Source of the DNA: Bordetella parapertussis
GTDB taxonomy: Bacteria > Pseudomonadota > Gammaproteobacteria > Burkholderiales > Burkholderiaceae_B
Length of the DNA: 34,521 nucleotides
Direction of reading: 5' to 3'
NCBI GenBank assembly: GCA_945911685.1
Contig: CAMEAW010000018.1
Span: 1-34,521 of the forward strand
Part shown: positions 1-7,349 of the stretch, piece after piece
Position numbering within the stretch: position 1 is the stretch's first letter
Layout: every line of letters begins with the position of its first letter
The notes under the pieces: generated by a model
The model's input: only the letters and a program-made list of their open reading frames with translations
Databases searched by the model: none
What the model was told of the DNA's origin: nothing
Program-made: the position numbers and the translations under genes

Positions 1-153
1 CCGGGCTTTGGCAAACTCATCATTGATGCCGTGTTTAATCGCGACTACGCAGTGGTACAAGGCGTCGTGCTTGTCACTGCAACCACCTACATCATGCTCA
101 ATTTATTTGCAGATATGGCCTACTTTATGTTGAACCCACGGCTGCGCAAATAA
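1..153 (+). CDS. ABC transporter permease (DppB/OppB-like), C-terminal fragment
   Basis: The window opens inside this gene. Fifty codons are read in frame 1 and end at TAA 151-153. The residues include a hydrophobic stretch (VVLVTATTYIMLNLFADMAY) followed by NPRLRK at the end. This is the usual tail of DppB/OppB/GsiC permeases, whose last helix is followed by a short positive end such as DPR(I/V)R. The stop codon overlaps the start of the next gene (TAATG), which is typical of dppB-dppC pairs. It would form half of the inner-membrane channel for peptides, nickel or glutathione-like substrates. The substrate cannot be told from this fragment. Confidence 0.8.
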   Translation, partial: PGFGKLIIDAVFNRDYAVVQGVVLVTATTYIMLNLFADMAYFMLNPRLRK

Positions 154-1046
154 TGAATCCCGTCACAACAACCAGCCCAACGCTTGCGCCTCCTGCTCTT
201 AAAAAAGAGCCTGGGCCTTGGCTACGCGCTTGGCGCAAACTGCAGCGTAATCGCAAAGGTATGTTTGGGCTGTATGTCGTACTACTATTTATTGTCATGG
301 CACTTTTTGCACCACTGATTTCGCCTTTTGATCCGATCGAAGCAAGCTGGAGCGCGATTCGCAAGGCGCCTACCAGCACGCATTGGTTTGGTACCGACGA
401 ACTTGGCCGCGACGTGTTGGCGCGTGTCATCTGGGGTGCACGCGCGTCGCTGTTAGCAGGCGTGGTGTCTGTGGCGATTTCGCTGCTCACTGGCGTCACC
501 ATTGGGATGTTGGCGGGCTTTTTAGGCGGCACTGTGGATAGCCTGATCTCACGCGCAACCGATGCGTTTTTAGCCTGCCCTTTCTTGATTCTTGCGATCG
601 CTCTCGCCGCGTTTTTAGGGCCTAGCCTCACTAACGCCATGATTGCCATTGGGGTATCTGCCTCACCCATTTTTGTACGCCTCACCCGCGCGCAAGTTTT
701 ACAGATCAAGGTTGAGGATTATGTTGAAGCGGCACGCGCGGTGGGTTGTCATCCGTTTCGAATTGCCATATCGCATATCTTGCCTAACGTGACAGCGCCC
801 TTGATCGTGCAGGCGTCTTTAGCGATCGCGTCAGCGGTCATCGCAGAAGCCAGTTTGTCATTTTTAGGTCTTGGCCAACAACCGCCGGATCCGAGCTGGG
901 GCAGTATGCTCAATACGGCGAAAAATTTTATGGAGACCGCACCTTGGATGGCGGTGTGGCCAGGCCTGGCAATTTTTGTATTGGTGCTGTCGTTTAACTT
1001 GTTGGGCGATGGCTTGCGTGATGCGCTTGATCCGAAACATCGGTAA
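153..1046 (+). CDS. ABC transporter permease, DppC/OppC family
   Basis: This 297-residue inner-membrane permease has the standard DppC length and layout. It has a positively charged N-terminus (RAWRKLQRNRKG) and a first helix at about residues 36-55. A periplasmic segment follows with HWFGTDELGRDVLARV, the OppC_N-type motif typical of this family. The remaining helices include the ABC-binding EAA loop (EAARAVGCHPFRIAISHILPN in part). The C-terminal LSFNLLGDGLRDALDPK is the classic family ending. The start overlaps the stop of the upstream permease, so the two are translationally coupled. The ATPases and binding protein are not in view. It could serve dipeptides, oligopeptides, nickel or glutathione. 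Confidence 0.93.
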   Translation: MNPVTTTSPTLAPPALKKEPGPWLRAWRKLQRNRKGMFGLYVVLLFIVMALFAPLISPFDPIEASWSAIRKAPTSTHWFGTDELGRDVLARVIWGARASLLAGVVSVAISLLTGVTIGMLAGFLGGTVDSLISRATDAFLACPFLILAIALAAFLGPSLTNAMIAIGVSASPIFVRLTRAQVLQIKVEDYVEAARAVGCHPFRIAISHILPNVTAPLIVQASLAIASAVIAEASLSFLGLGQQPPDPSWGSMLNTAKNFMETAPWMAVWPGLAIFVLVLSFNLLGDGLRDALDPKHR

Positions 1047-1079
1047 GCTCGTGATCTGTACTTTGCCTGGATCGCTTAA

Positions 1080-1487
1080 TTACTGAGCGTTAATCTTTTG
1101 GCTGATTTTTTGCTCTTGGGCATCCAATCGCTCTGAGATTCGATCGAGTCGATCAGCTGTTTTAGCAAATTGAGTCGCCATGACCTTACCCGAGTCATAG
1201 GCTGCCAACAGGGCTTGCATCGTAGCCACGTTTGCTGCGTACAGCCCGATGACCGACGCCACCCCTGTCGTAACTACTACGTACTTCAGGGTGGCGATTT
1301 GGCCTCTGATTGCGGCCGACTCTTTGTGTATTTGACTAAAGGTCTCTTCGTTACGCGCATCCCGCTCATCCATTCGAGCAATCTGAGCACCGATCTGGCC
1401 TTTAATATCAGCTACACGAGCATCTGTGCGTGCTTCGATTGCCTCCAACCTTGCATTCAACACTGTATTCACCGTTCGAAAAGCCAT
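1080..1487 (-). CDS. hypothetical coiled-coil protein with one membrane helix
   Basis: I do not recognise a named family. The 135 residues begin with a long charged heptad-like region (about residues 10-62, rich in Ala, Arg, Asp, Glu and Gln). One hydrophobic segment follows (about 68-92, YVVVTTGVASVIGLYAANVA). A second amphipathic coil at about 105-132 ends the protein (RLDRISERLDAQEQKISQKI). The helix-TM-helix plan resembles small DUF1640-like or phage-associated coiled-coil membrane proteins, but that is only an analogy. A good ribosome site (GAGGT, five bases before the ATG) supports this start. It is convergent with the ABC permease gene and stands alone. Confidence 0.6.
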   Translation of the reverse strand: MAFRTVNTVLNARLEAIEARTDARVADIKGQIGAQIARMDERDARNEETFSQIHKESAAIRGQIATLKYVVVTTGVASVIGLYAANVATMQALLAAYDSGKVMATQFAKTADRLDRISERLDAQEQKISQKINAQ

Positions 1488-1611
1488 TTTTACCTCTACA
1501 AGTTTCGCATAGTGAGCACTCTACCGACCCACACGCCAATGAACAAGTAGAAAATGGTAAGCAAATGTAATACTCTTTCAGTATCAAACAAAAATTAACG
1601 AGACAGCTTTT

Positions 1612-3387
1612 ATGAACCTTGGTCAACCCGCTTTTGTTGCCGCACCCCTTACACCTGATCACGCCCTTGCTACCCAATGGCTCAGTCAGTTTGAGGCTAC
1701 GCTCGCGCAGCTAGATAAACCTGGTATCACAGCCTTATTTGACACCGACTGCCACTGGCGCGACTTGTTTGCCTTTACCTGGTCGATCACACCAAGCGAA
1801 GGCGTCGACAATATCGCAAACTTGATCTTGATCAAGCAAGCCAGCGTCAAGGCACGCGACTTTAAACTGGCCGAAGGTCGTCAAGGGCCTCGACGACTCA
1901 AGCGGATTGGTGTCGATGTCATTGAGGTCTTGTTTCAGTTTGAAACAGACATCGGCCACTGCTATGGCGTACTTCGCTTGTTAGCCAGCGATCCGTCAAA
2001 AGCTTTTCAGCTCCTCACCAGCCTGAACGAACTGACAGGCTTTGAAGAGCAAACCGGCAAGCGTCGCCCCACGGGTGCGGCCTACTCGCGTAACTTTGGT
2101 GGCACGAACTGGCAAGATCAACGCGTTGAAAGCCAAGCCTACAAAGACCGCGAACCGACCGTTTTGATCGTTGGCGGTGGTCAGTCTGGTTTAAGTGTCG
2201 CAGCCTCGCTTGTCTTGTTAGGGATCGATACTTTACTGATCGACAAATATCCACGCATTGGCGACAGCTGGCGCAAGCGCTATCACTCGCTCGCCCTACA
2301 CAACATCACCGATCTCAATAATTTGCCACACCTGCCGTTTCCGCCGCACTGGCCTTCATACTTGCCTAAAGACATGCTGGGCAACTGGCTTGAAGTCTAT
2401 GCGCAAACGATGGACATCAATAACTGGACGAATACTGAGCTTGGCAGCGCCACGTACGATGAGAGCGAAGCTCGCTGGACAGCCGTGCTACGTAACAATG
2501 ACGGTACCGAGCGTACCGTGCGCCCACGCCATTTGATTTTTGCAAACGGCTTGGTAGGTAAGCCAAGCATGCCTGATCTACCAGGGCTCAAAGACTTTAA
2601 AGGCGAAGTCATGCACACCAGCGCCTTCACAAGTGGCGCTGCCTGGAGCGGCAAAAAAGCACTGGTGCTGGGCACAGGGACAAGCGCGCACGATGTCGCG
2701 CAAGACCTACATAGCAACGGTGCAGACACAACGATCATTCAGCGCGGTTCAACCACCGTGGTGAGTATCGACCCAAGCCTGCATCTCACCTATGGACTGT
2801 ACGATGGCATCACGATTGCTGATGGCGACTTACTTTCAAGTATCAACACCCTGCCTGTTGCCAAGCGCAACTTCAAACAAGTTAGCGTCCGCATGGTCGA
2901 TCTCGACAGAAAGCTGATCGATGGCCTGATTGCCCGCGGCTTTAAGTGGGACCAAGGCGAGGACGATACCGGCTACCAGTTGAAGATTCGTACGCGGTAC
3001 GGTGGCTATTATCTGAACGCTGGCTGCTCAGATCTAATCGTCAGCGGCGACATTGGCTTGTTGCAATTCGATCAGATCGAACGCTTCGCACCTGAAGGCG
3101 CGCTCATGAAAGATGGTTCGATTCAGCCAGCTGACTTGTTGATCATGGGAACAGGCTATGTCCCTCAAGAAGTGGTCGTCAAAGAGTTACTCGGTGCTGA
3201 GATTGCTGAAAAAGTTGGCCCAGTTTGGGGTATTGCACCTGATGGCGAAATGAACAACATGTGGCGCCGCACCCCGCAAGAAGGCTTATGGTTTGTAGGC
3301 GGCAGCTTTACTAACTGCAGAATCTACTCGCGCTTTGTAGCTATGCAGATTAAAGCGATTGAAGAAGGGTTGATACCGCGAAGCTAA
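1612..3387 (+). CDS. flavin-containing monooxygenase-like FAD/NAD(P)H oxidoreductase with extra N-terminal domain
   Basis: The gene encodes 591 residues. Residues about 1-165 have no nucleotide-binding motif and look like an NTF2/SnoaL-type domain. The FAD Rossmann motif GGGQSG is at 188-193. The FMO fingerprint FxGxxxHxxxF is seen as FKGEVMHTSAF (329-339), and the NADPH-binding GTGTSAHD lies at about 354-361. A late GTGYVPQ is typical of the family. By family this would be a cytosolic FAD- and NADPH-dependent oxygenase for soft nucleophiles or ketones; the substrate is unknown. Such fused NTF2-FMO proteins occur in proteobacteria. The gene stands alone between divergent and convergent neighbours, and its ribosome site is weak. 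Confidence 0.85.
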   Translation: MNLGQPAFVAAPLTPDHALATQWLSQFEATLAQLDKPGITALFDTDCHWRDLFAFTWSITPSEGVDNIANLILIKQASVKARDFKLAEGRQGPRRLKRIGVDVIEVLFQFETDIGHCYGVLRLLASDPSKAFQLLTSLNELTGFEEQTGKRRPTGAAYSRNFGGTNWQDQRVESQAYKDREPTVLIVGGGQSGLSVAASLVLLGIDTLLIDKYPRIGDSWRKRYHSLALHNITDLNNLPHLPFPPHWPSYLPKDMLGNWLEVYAQTMDINNWTNTELGSATYDESEARWTAVLRNNDGTERTVRPRHLIFANGLVGKPSMPDLPGLKDFKGEVMHTSAFTSGAAWSGKKALVLGTGTSAHDVAQDLHSNGADTTIIQRGSTTVVSIDPSLHLTYGLYDGITIADGDLLSSINTLPVAKRNFKQVSVRMVDLDRKLIDGLIARGFKWDQGEDDTGYQLKIRTRYGGYYLNAGCSDLIVSGDIGLLQFDQIERFAPEGALMKDGSIQPADLLIMGTGYVPQEVVVKELLGAEIAEKVGPVWGIAPDGEMNNMWRRTPQEGLWFVGGSFTNCRIYSRFVAMQIKAIEEGLIPRS

Positions 3388-3452
3388 GCCAGAGGGCCGA
3401 TGCGGATAGCTTATAAAAATCCTGCTCTCATTTATCTCGAGTGCGCACTGGA

Positions 3453-3716
3453 TCACTCGGACCAGCCCTCGAAGGGGTCTCGCTGTTCTAAATCTTGTTC
3501 TCGTTCGATTTTTGAAAGAAAATCCTTCGGAATAACAGCGGCAGCTTGCGCGATAAAAAAGGTATCCCACGAATCTGACTTTGCAGCTTGGAGGATCTCG
3601 ACGGTGTCGATAGATAGGCACATAGACGTCTCGCTTTGTGTCAATAACAGTGCCTCTATAATGCCTGAATTCATCCGGCACATGTGTTTCTGGATGTAAC
3701 GAACAGGCTTTGTCAT
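3453..3716 (-). pseudogene. decayed VapB-like antitoxin
   Basis: No intact frame exists, but three frames read in order resemble a VapB antitoxin. First comes SLFVTSRNT, like the usual LFxSNRxQAVR start. Next, in another frame, comes VPDEFRHYRGTVIDTKRDV, like LPxEFRF-G-V. Then in a third frame comes VEILQ through SWDTFF, PKDFL and EREQDLEQRDPFEGW, which matches the VapB tail (WDxFF, DFM, ERxQxxxQER). At least two frameshifts are needed to join them. I see no VapC toxin in the 65 bases downstream before the FMO gene. The 5' end now abuts the divergent pirin gene. The last frame alone is an open 89-codon ORF that might still be annotated as a protein. This is inferred from motif memory, not from an alignment. 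Confidence 0.5.
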
Positions 3717-4416
3717 GCTCACTCTCAGAAAATCTCAAGACCGTGGTTATGCAGATCATGGCTGGCTGAAAAGCTTTCACTCTTTTTCGTTTGCCGGTTA
3801 CCGCGATGCCGAGTTTATGGGCTGGGGTAATCTGCGCGTCATCAATGAAGATCGCATCGAGGCGGGTCAAGGTTTTGGCGAACATGGTCACCAAAATATG
3901 GAGATCATTAGCTACGTGCTTGCAGGTGAATTAGCGCATCGTGACAGCTTGGGCAACGTCAAAGGCATCCCACCAGGTGATGTGCAACGAATGAGTGCGG
4001 GCACTGGTGTGCAACATAGCGAATTCAATCACGCAAAAGGGCAACAGACTCACTTTTTGCAAATTTGGATTTTGCCTAACCAACAAAATGTGAAACCAAG
4101 CTACGAGCAAAAGACTGTACCTTCGCAAAAAAAACAAGGTGCACTCGTTTTGATTGCGTCTGCTGAAGGTCAGGAGGATGCCGTCAAGATTTACGCTGAT
4201 GCGAAACTTTATGCAGGCTTGTTTGAGCAGACTCAAACAGCAAGCCTCACGCTTGACTCAACCCGTAAAGCTTACGTTCACCTGATCAAAGGTGAGCTTA
4301 AGGTGAACGATATCAGCCTAAGCGCGGGCGACGCCTTGTTTGTCTCGGACGAAACCGCGCTGACTCTCACCGACGGTCACAATGCTGAAGTTCTGATCTT
4401 TGACTTGGCGGCTTGA
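3715..4416 (+). CDS. yhhW: pirin family protein (YhhW-like bicupin)
   Basis: This 233-residue cytosolic bicupin matches E. coli YhhW in length and motifs. It has DHGWLKSFHSFSFA near the N-terminus, then FMGWGNLRVINEDRIEAGQG, then the metal-binding cupin segment HGHQNMEIISYVLAGELAHRD. The family signature RMSAGTGVQHSE(F/Y)N follows. The canonical HPH metal motif is HGH here; both histidines and the glutamate (ME) that ligate metal remain. YhhW has quercetin 2,3-dioxygenase activity in vitro, and its physiological role is unclear. The gene converges on the GST gene with only two bases between the stop codons. Confidence 0.92.
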   Translation: MLTLRKSQDRGYADHGWLKSFHSFSFAGYRDAEFMGWGNLRVINEDRIEAGQGFGEHGHQNMEIISYVLAGELAHRDSLGNVKGIPPGDVQRMSAGTGVQHSEFNHAKGQQTHFLQIWILPNQQNVKPSYEQKTVPSQKKQGALVLIASAEGQEDAVKIYADAKLYAGLFEQTQTASLTLDSTRKAYVHLIKGELKVNDISLSAGDALFVSDETALTLTDGHNAEVLIFDLAA

Positions 4417-4418
4417 GT

Positions 4419-5096
4419 TCATTTTCGAAAATCGCGAACGATTTTTCCGTTTGCCACAGCAGCCTGTTCGTACTCTGGTTTGCGCCAAGTTTCAAGCAAA
4501 GCCTCAGCGTACCAGCGCTGCATGCTTGGCAGACTCAGCATCCTTTCAACATATGGCTGGGCCTGCTGGCTGAGCTGCAAACCATAGCTTTGCACTCTAA
4601 AAATGACAGGGGCAAAAAACGCGTCGACGATGCCATATTCTTTGCCGGCAAGATAAGGGCCACCAAATTTTGCAAGCCCTTCAATCCATAAAGCGTCGAT
4701 GCGCTCAACGTCTGCCCGCAAGCCTTCATCGATTTGCTCAAGCGCCACACGAATACCACAATTCATCGGGCAAAGGCTACGAAGCGTCTGAAACCCCGAA
4801 TGCATTTCGGCTGCCGCACTGCGCGCCCAAGCACGAGCGGTCGTATCGATAGGCCAACAGCCGGGGTGTTGCTCCGCGACGTACTCGCAGATTGCGAGCG
4901 AATCCCAGATCAATAACCCATTATCTTCAAGACAAGGCACTTTGCTTGTGGGCGAGAACGCTTTAAACGCTGACGGTTGTGACCCAGCCGCAAAAGGCAC
5001 CAACACCTCTTCGAATTCGATGCCGCGCGCTTGCAAGAGGGCCCACGGCCGCAACGACCAAGACGAGTAGTTTTTATTTGCGATATATAACTTCAA
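4419..5096 (-). CDS. glutathione S-transferase family protein
   Basis: The 225 residues have the normal GST length. An N-terminal thioredoxin-fold domain (about 1-80) starts MKLYIANKNYSSWSLRPW, where the Ser residues at 11-12 are candidates for the glutathione-activating residue. It continues to SPTSKVPCLEDNGLLIWDS, with the cis-proline (VP) and the glutathione-binding (E/D)S region. The all-alpha C-terminal domain includes PYLAGKEYGIVDAFFAPV, the GST N-capping/hydrophobic staple region. It would conjugate or reduce with glutathione in the cytosol; no substrate can be inferred. It is divergent from the MFS gene across about 100 bp. Confidence 0.9.
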   Translation of the reverse strand: MKLYIANKNYSSWSLRPWALLQARGIEFEEVLVPFAAGSQPSAFKAFSPTSKVPCLEDNGLLIWDSLAICEYVAEQHPGCWPIDTTARAWARSAAAEMHSGFQTLRSLCPMNCGIRVALEQIDEGLRADVERIDALWIEGLAKFGGPYLAGKEYGIVDAFFAPVIFRVQSYGLQLSQQAQPYVERMLSLPSMQRWYAEALLETWRKPEYEQAAVANGKIVRDFRK

Positions 5097-5199
5097 CTTG
5101 AACCCCTTTTCTAGACGACCTGAGTCAATGGCATCGAAGAATTAGTTTATATTGAAAAAACCAAAGATTCTCTGACTCTATAAGAATACGAAGCCGTTC

Positions 5200-6384
5200 A
5201 TGCGCCTCATCCTAGCTGCGACCTTTGCCAACCTTCCCTTCGGTACAATTTACGCTTTCAGCGTGTTTCTGAAGTCGATGGAAGCCATGCTGTCGCTAAC
5301 CCGCTCGGATATGGGCGTGATCTTTGGACTCTGTACGGTCATGTTTGCAACGGGCATGAATGTCGCGCCCGCGGTGTACACCCGACTCTCAACTGGGGCA
5401 GTTCTGCTGATCACCTGTTTCACCGGGGCTCTAGGCTTGGCGCTAGCCTCACAAGCTCAAGGGTTTTGGTCGCTGCTCTTTGGATACGCCATCCTTTTCG
5501 GGCTAGGGGGTGGCGTCGCATTTACCACTGCCCAACAAATCGTCAACCTCGTGCCTACCAAACACCGTGGTTTGGTCAATGGCTACGTGGTGGGTTTGTA
5601 TCCACTCGGGGCGATGCTTGGTGCACCCTTGCTGGGCTGGTCGGTCGAACTGATGGGCTTGCGGCAGACCCTATTGAATTTGGGGCTAGTCGTGCTGATT
5701 AGCGGTCTTATCGCAGTTTGGCTCACCGGCTTACATAGCCACATCCCAAAAGCGAATGCCAACGCCACTACTGCGACTAACCTTGAGGCAAACAGGCAGC
5801 AATCTTATTTGGGAATCACCCAATGGCCGTTGTTTTTGAGAATCGCCATCGTATTTTTCTTAGCAGCCTCTGCCGGCTTAATGGTCATGAGTCAGTCTGC
5901 CGGCATCGTTCAGTCTTATGGCGGCGGCACTCAATTTTCGATCGGAGCGACCTCTTTCATCACAGGCATGATTGCTGCTGCACGTATCACCGGCGGCTGG
6001 CTGATGGATCGCTTTAGCCTCAGACAAGTGATGACGGCTGCTCATATCTGGTCGTTAACCGGTGCTCTGATGCTGACGATATGGCCAAGCCCAGAAGTTG
6101 CTTTGATTGCCCTGGCCATGGTGGGGATGGGTTACGGCTTTGTCTCTGGCTCAACCGCCGGTGGCATTGGCATGCACTGGCCCACAGCCCAATTCGGCAT
6201 CGTGGCCAGCAGAATATATATCGGCTGGTGCGTGGCGGCCGTGTGCCTACCGGTTTTAGCAGGGTGGCTGTTTGACTGGAGCAATACCTACCGCTCTTCA
6301 ATCTGGATCGCGGCGGCCGTGAATGTAGTCGGCATCGGTTTTGCAATGCGCTTGCCGAAGAGGCCTACTCAGATGCCCAGATAA
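5200..6384 (+). CDS. MFS transporter, oxalate/formate antiporter-like
   Basis: This 394-residue polytopic protein has about 12 hydrophobic helices and a central loop at about 184-200 (KANANATTATNLEANRQQ). The N-terminal FANLPFGTIYAFSVFLKSM resembles the first helix of the OFA (oxalate:formate antiporter) subfamily. The GGGVAFTTAQQIVNLVPTKH segment fits the helix 4-5 region of MFS carriers. An in-frame stop at 5173-5175 closely limits any upstream extension, so the protein begins almost directly with helix 1. No strong ribosome site is visible. It probably carries a small carboxylate or related anion across the inner membrane. It ends three bases before the convergent Bug gene. Confidence 0.82.
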   Translation: MRLILAATFANLPFGTIYAFSVFLKSMEAMLSLTRSDMGVIFGLCTVMFATGMNVAPAVYTRLSTGAVLLITCFTGALGLALASQAQGFWSLLFGYAILFGLGGGVAFTTAQQIVNLVPTKHRGLVNGYVVGLYPLGAMLGAPLLGWSVELMGLRQTLLNLGLVVLISGLIAVWLTGLHSHIPKANANATTATNLEANRQQSYLGITQWPLFLRIAIVFFLAASAGLMVMSQSAGIVQSYGGGTQFSIGATSFITGMIAAARITGGWLMDRFSLRQVMTAAHIWSLTGALMLTIWPSPEVALIALAMVGMGYGFVSGSTAGGIGMHWPTAQFGIVASRIYIGWCVAAVCLPVLAGWLFDWSNTYRSSIWIAAAVNVVGIGFAMRLPKRPTQMPR

Positions 6385-6387
6385 CAC

Positions 6388-7347
6388 TCACTCTGCCGTA
6401 ATTTTCAACTCACGTATTAGCTTGGTGAACTTGGCCGCGTCTTGCTGCAACGTCTTGGCAAAGCCTGCTGGCGTTGAAGTTACCACTTCAACACCGATCG
6501 CAGACATCTTTGTACGGACCTCTGGTAACGCAACAATACGGTTGATTTCAGTGCTTAACCGCTCAGTGATCTCTTTGGGCAGATCCTTCGGGCCAAAGGC
6601 ACCGTACCACACGACCAACTCATAACCAGGTAGGGTCTCGGCAACCGTTGGCGTGTCAGGCAATTGCGGTGATCGGGCGCTTTCAGTCACTGCGAGTAAT
6701 TTCAGTTTGCCTGATTTCACATGCGGCAGGGTTTGTGTGCCCGCACCGAACAACACTTCGGTCTGACCCGCCACAGTATCAAGTACCGCGGGTGCCCCAC
6801 CCTTGTAAGGGATGTGCGTCATCTGTATGCCAGCGGCAAGTTCAAACAACACCGCACTAATGTGATTCGTTGAGCCTGCTCCGGCCGAAGCAAAATTCAA
6901 TTTCTTAGGATTAGCCTTGGCATAAGCAATGAGTTCAGCCACGTTATTGACTGGAATCTTGGGGTTAATCACGAGCGTATTGGTCACAAACGCCACCAAA
7001 GAAATCGGTGTGAAATCATCAACCGGTTCAAAGGGCATGGATGAGAACAGCGCTTGATTCATTGCATGCGTGCTCATCGAGCCGACAAGCAAGGTGTAAC
7101 CGTCTGGTTTGGCCTTGGCAACAAGATTTGAACCAATGTTGCCCGAGGCACCTGCCTTGTTTTCGACAATGAATGTTTGGCCAAGCGAGCGCGTCAGGTA
7201 GTCTGACAACATACGGGCCAAAATATCAGTTGAGCCGCCGGGCGCCCAAGGCACAATCAGCGTAACTGTGCGGTCGGGCCAGGCGGCCTGAGCAGGAGCA
7301 ATGCCAACGAGGGCCACGCACAAAATAAAAAATATTTTTTTAAACAT
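6388..7347 (-). CDS. Bug-family periplasmic solute receptor (TTT type)
   Basis: This 319-residue protein has a cleavable signal peptide (MFKKIFFILCVALVGIAPAQA-A). The Bug signatures follow: WPDRTVTLIVPWAPGGSTD, then VENKAGASGNIG, then AKPDGYTLL. In this family these loops bind carboxylates in the periplasm through main-chain and water contacts. No TctA/TctB membrane genes accompany it, which is common for Bug genes in Bordetella and relatives. It is the last gene of a minus-strand unit with the gamma-glutamyltransferase gene, two bases downstream of it. The ligand is unknown; the context suggests a glutamyl or amide-type acid. Confidence 0.93.
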   Translation of the reverse strand: MFKKIFFILCVALVGIAPAQAAWPDRTVTLIVPWAPGGSTDILARMLSDYLTRSLGQTFIVENKAGASGNIGSNLVAKAKPDGYTLLVGSMSTHAMNQALFSSMPFEPVDDFTPISLVAFVTNTLVINPKIPVNNVAELIAYAKANPKKLNFASAGAGSTNHISAVLFELAAGIQMTHIPYKGGAPAVLDTVAGQTEVLFGAGTQTLPHVKSGKLKLLAVTESARSPQLPDTPTVAETLPGYELVVWYGAFGPKDLPKEITERLSTEINRIVALPEVRTKMSAIGVEVVTSTPAGFAKTLQQDAAKFTKLIRELKITAE

Positions 7348-7349
7348 CG

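Noticed and set aside
125..709. 194-codon open frame on the minus strand
   Set aside because: It lies opposite the well-supported ABC permease gene, has low-complexity Arg/Ala/Ser composition and no motif.
1408..1677. 89-codon Cys-rich minus-strand frame upstream of the coiled-coil gene
   Set aside because: It overlaps the start of the FMO gene and the 5' part of the coiled-coil gene, and its Cys spacing matches no known zinc motif.
3286..3894. 202-codon minus-strand frame across the FMO-pirin gap
   Set aside because: Its ends run through the coding regions of two real genes; only its middle part is meaningful, as one piece of the decayed VapB-like gene.
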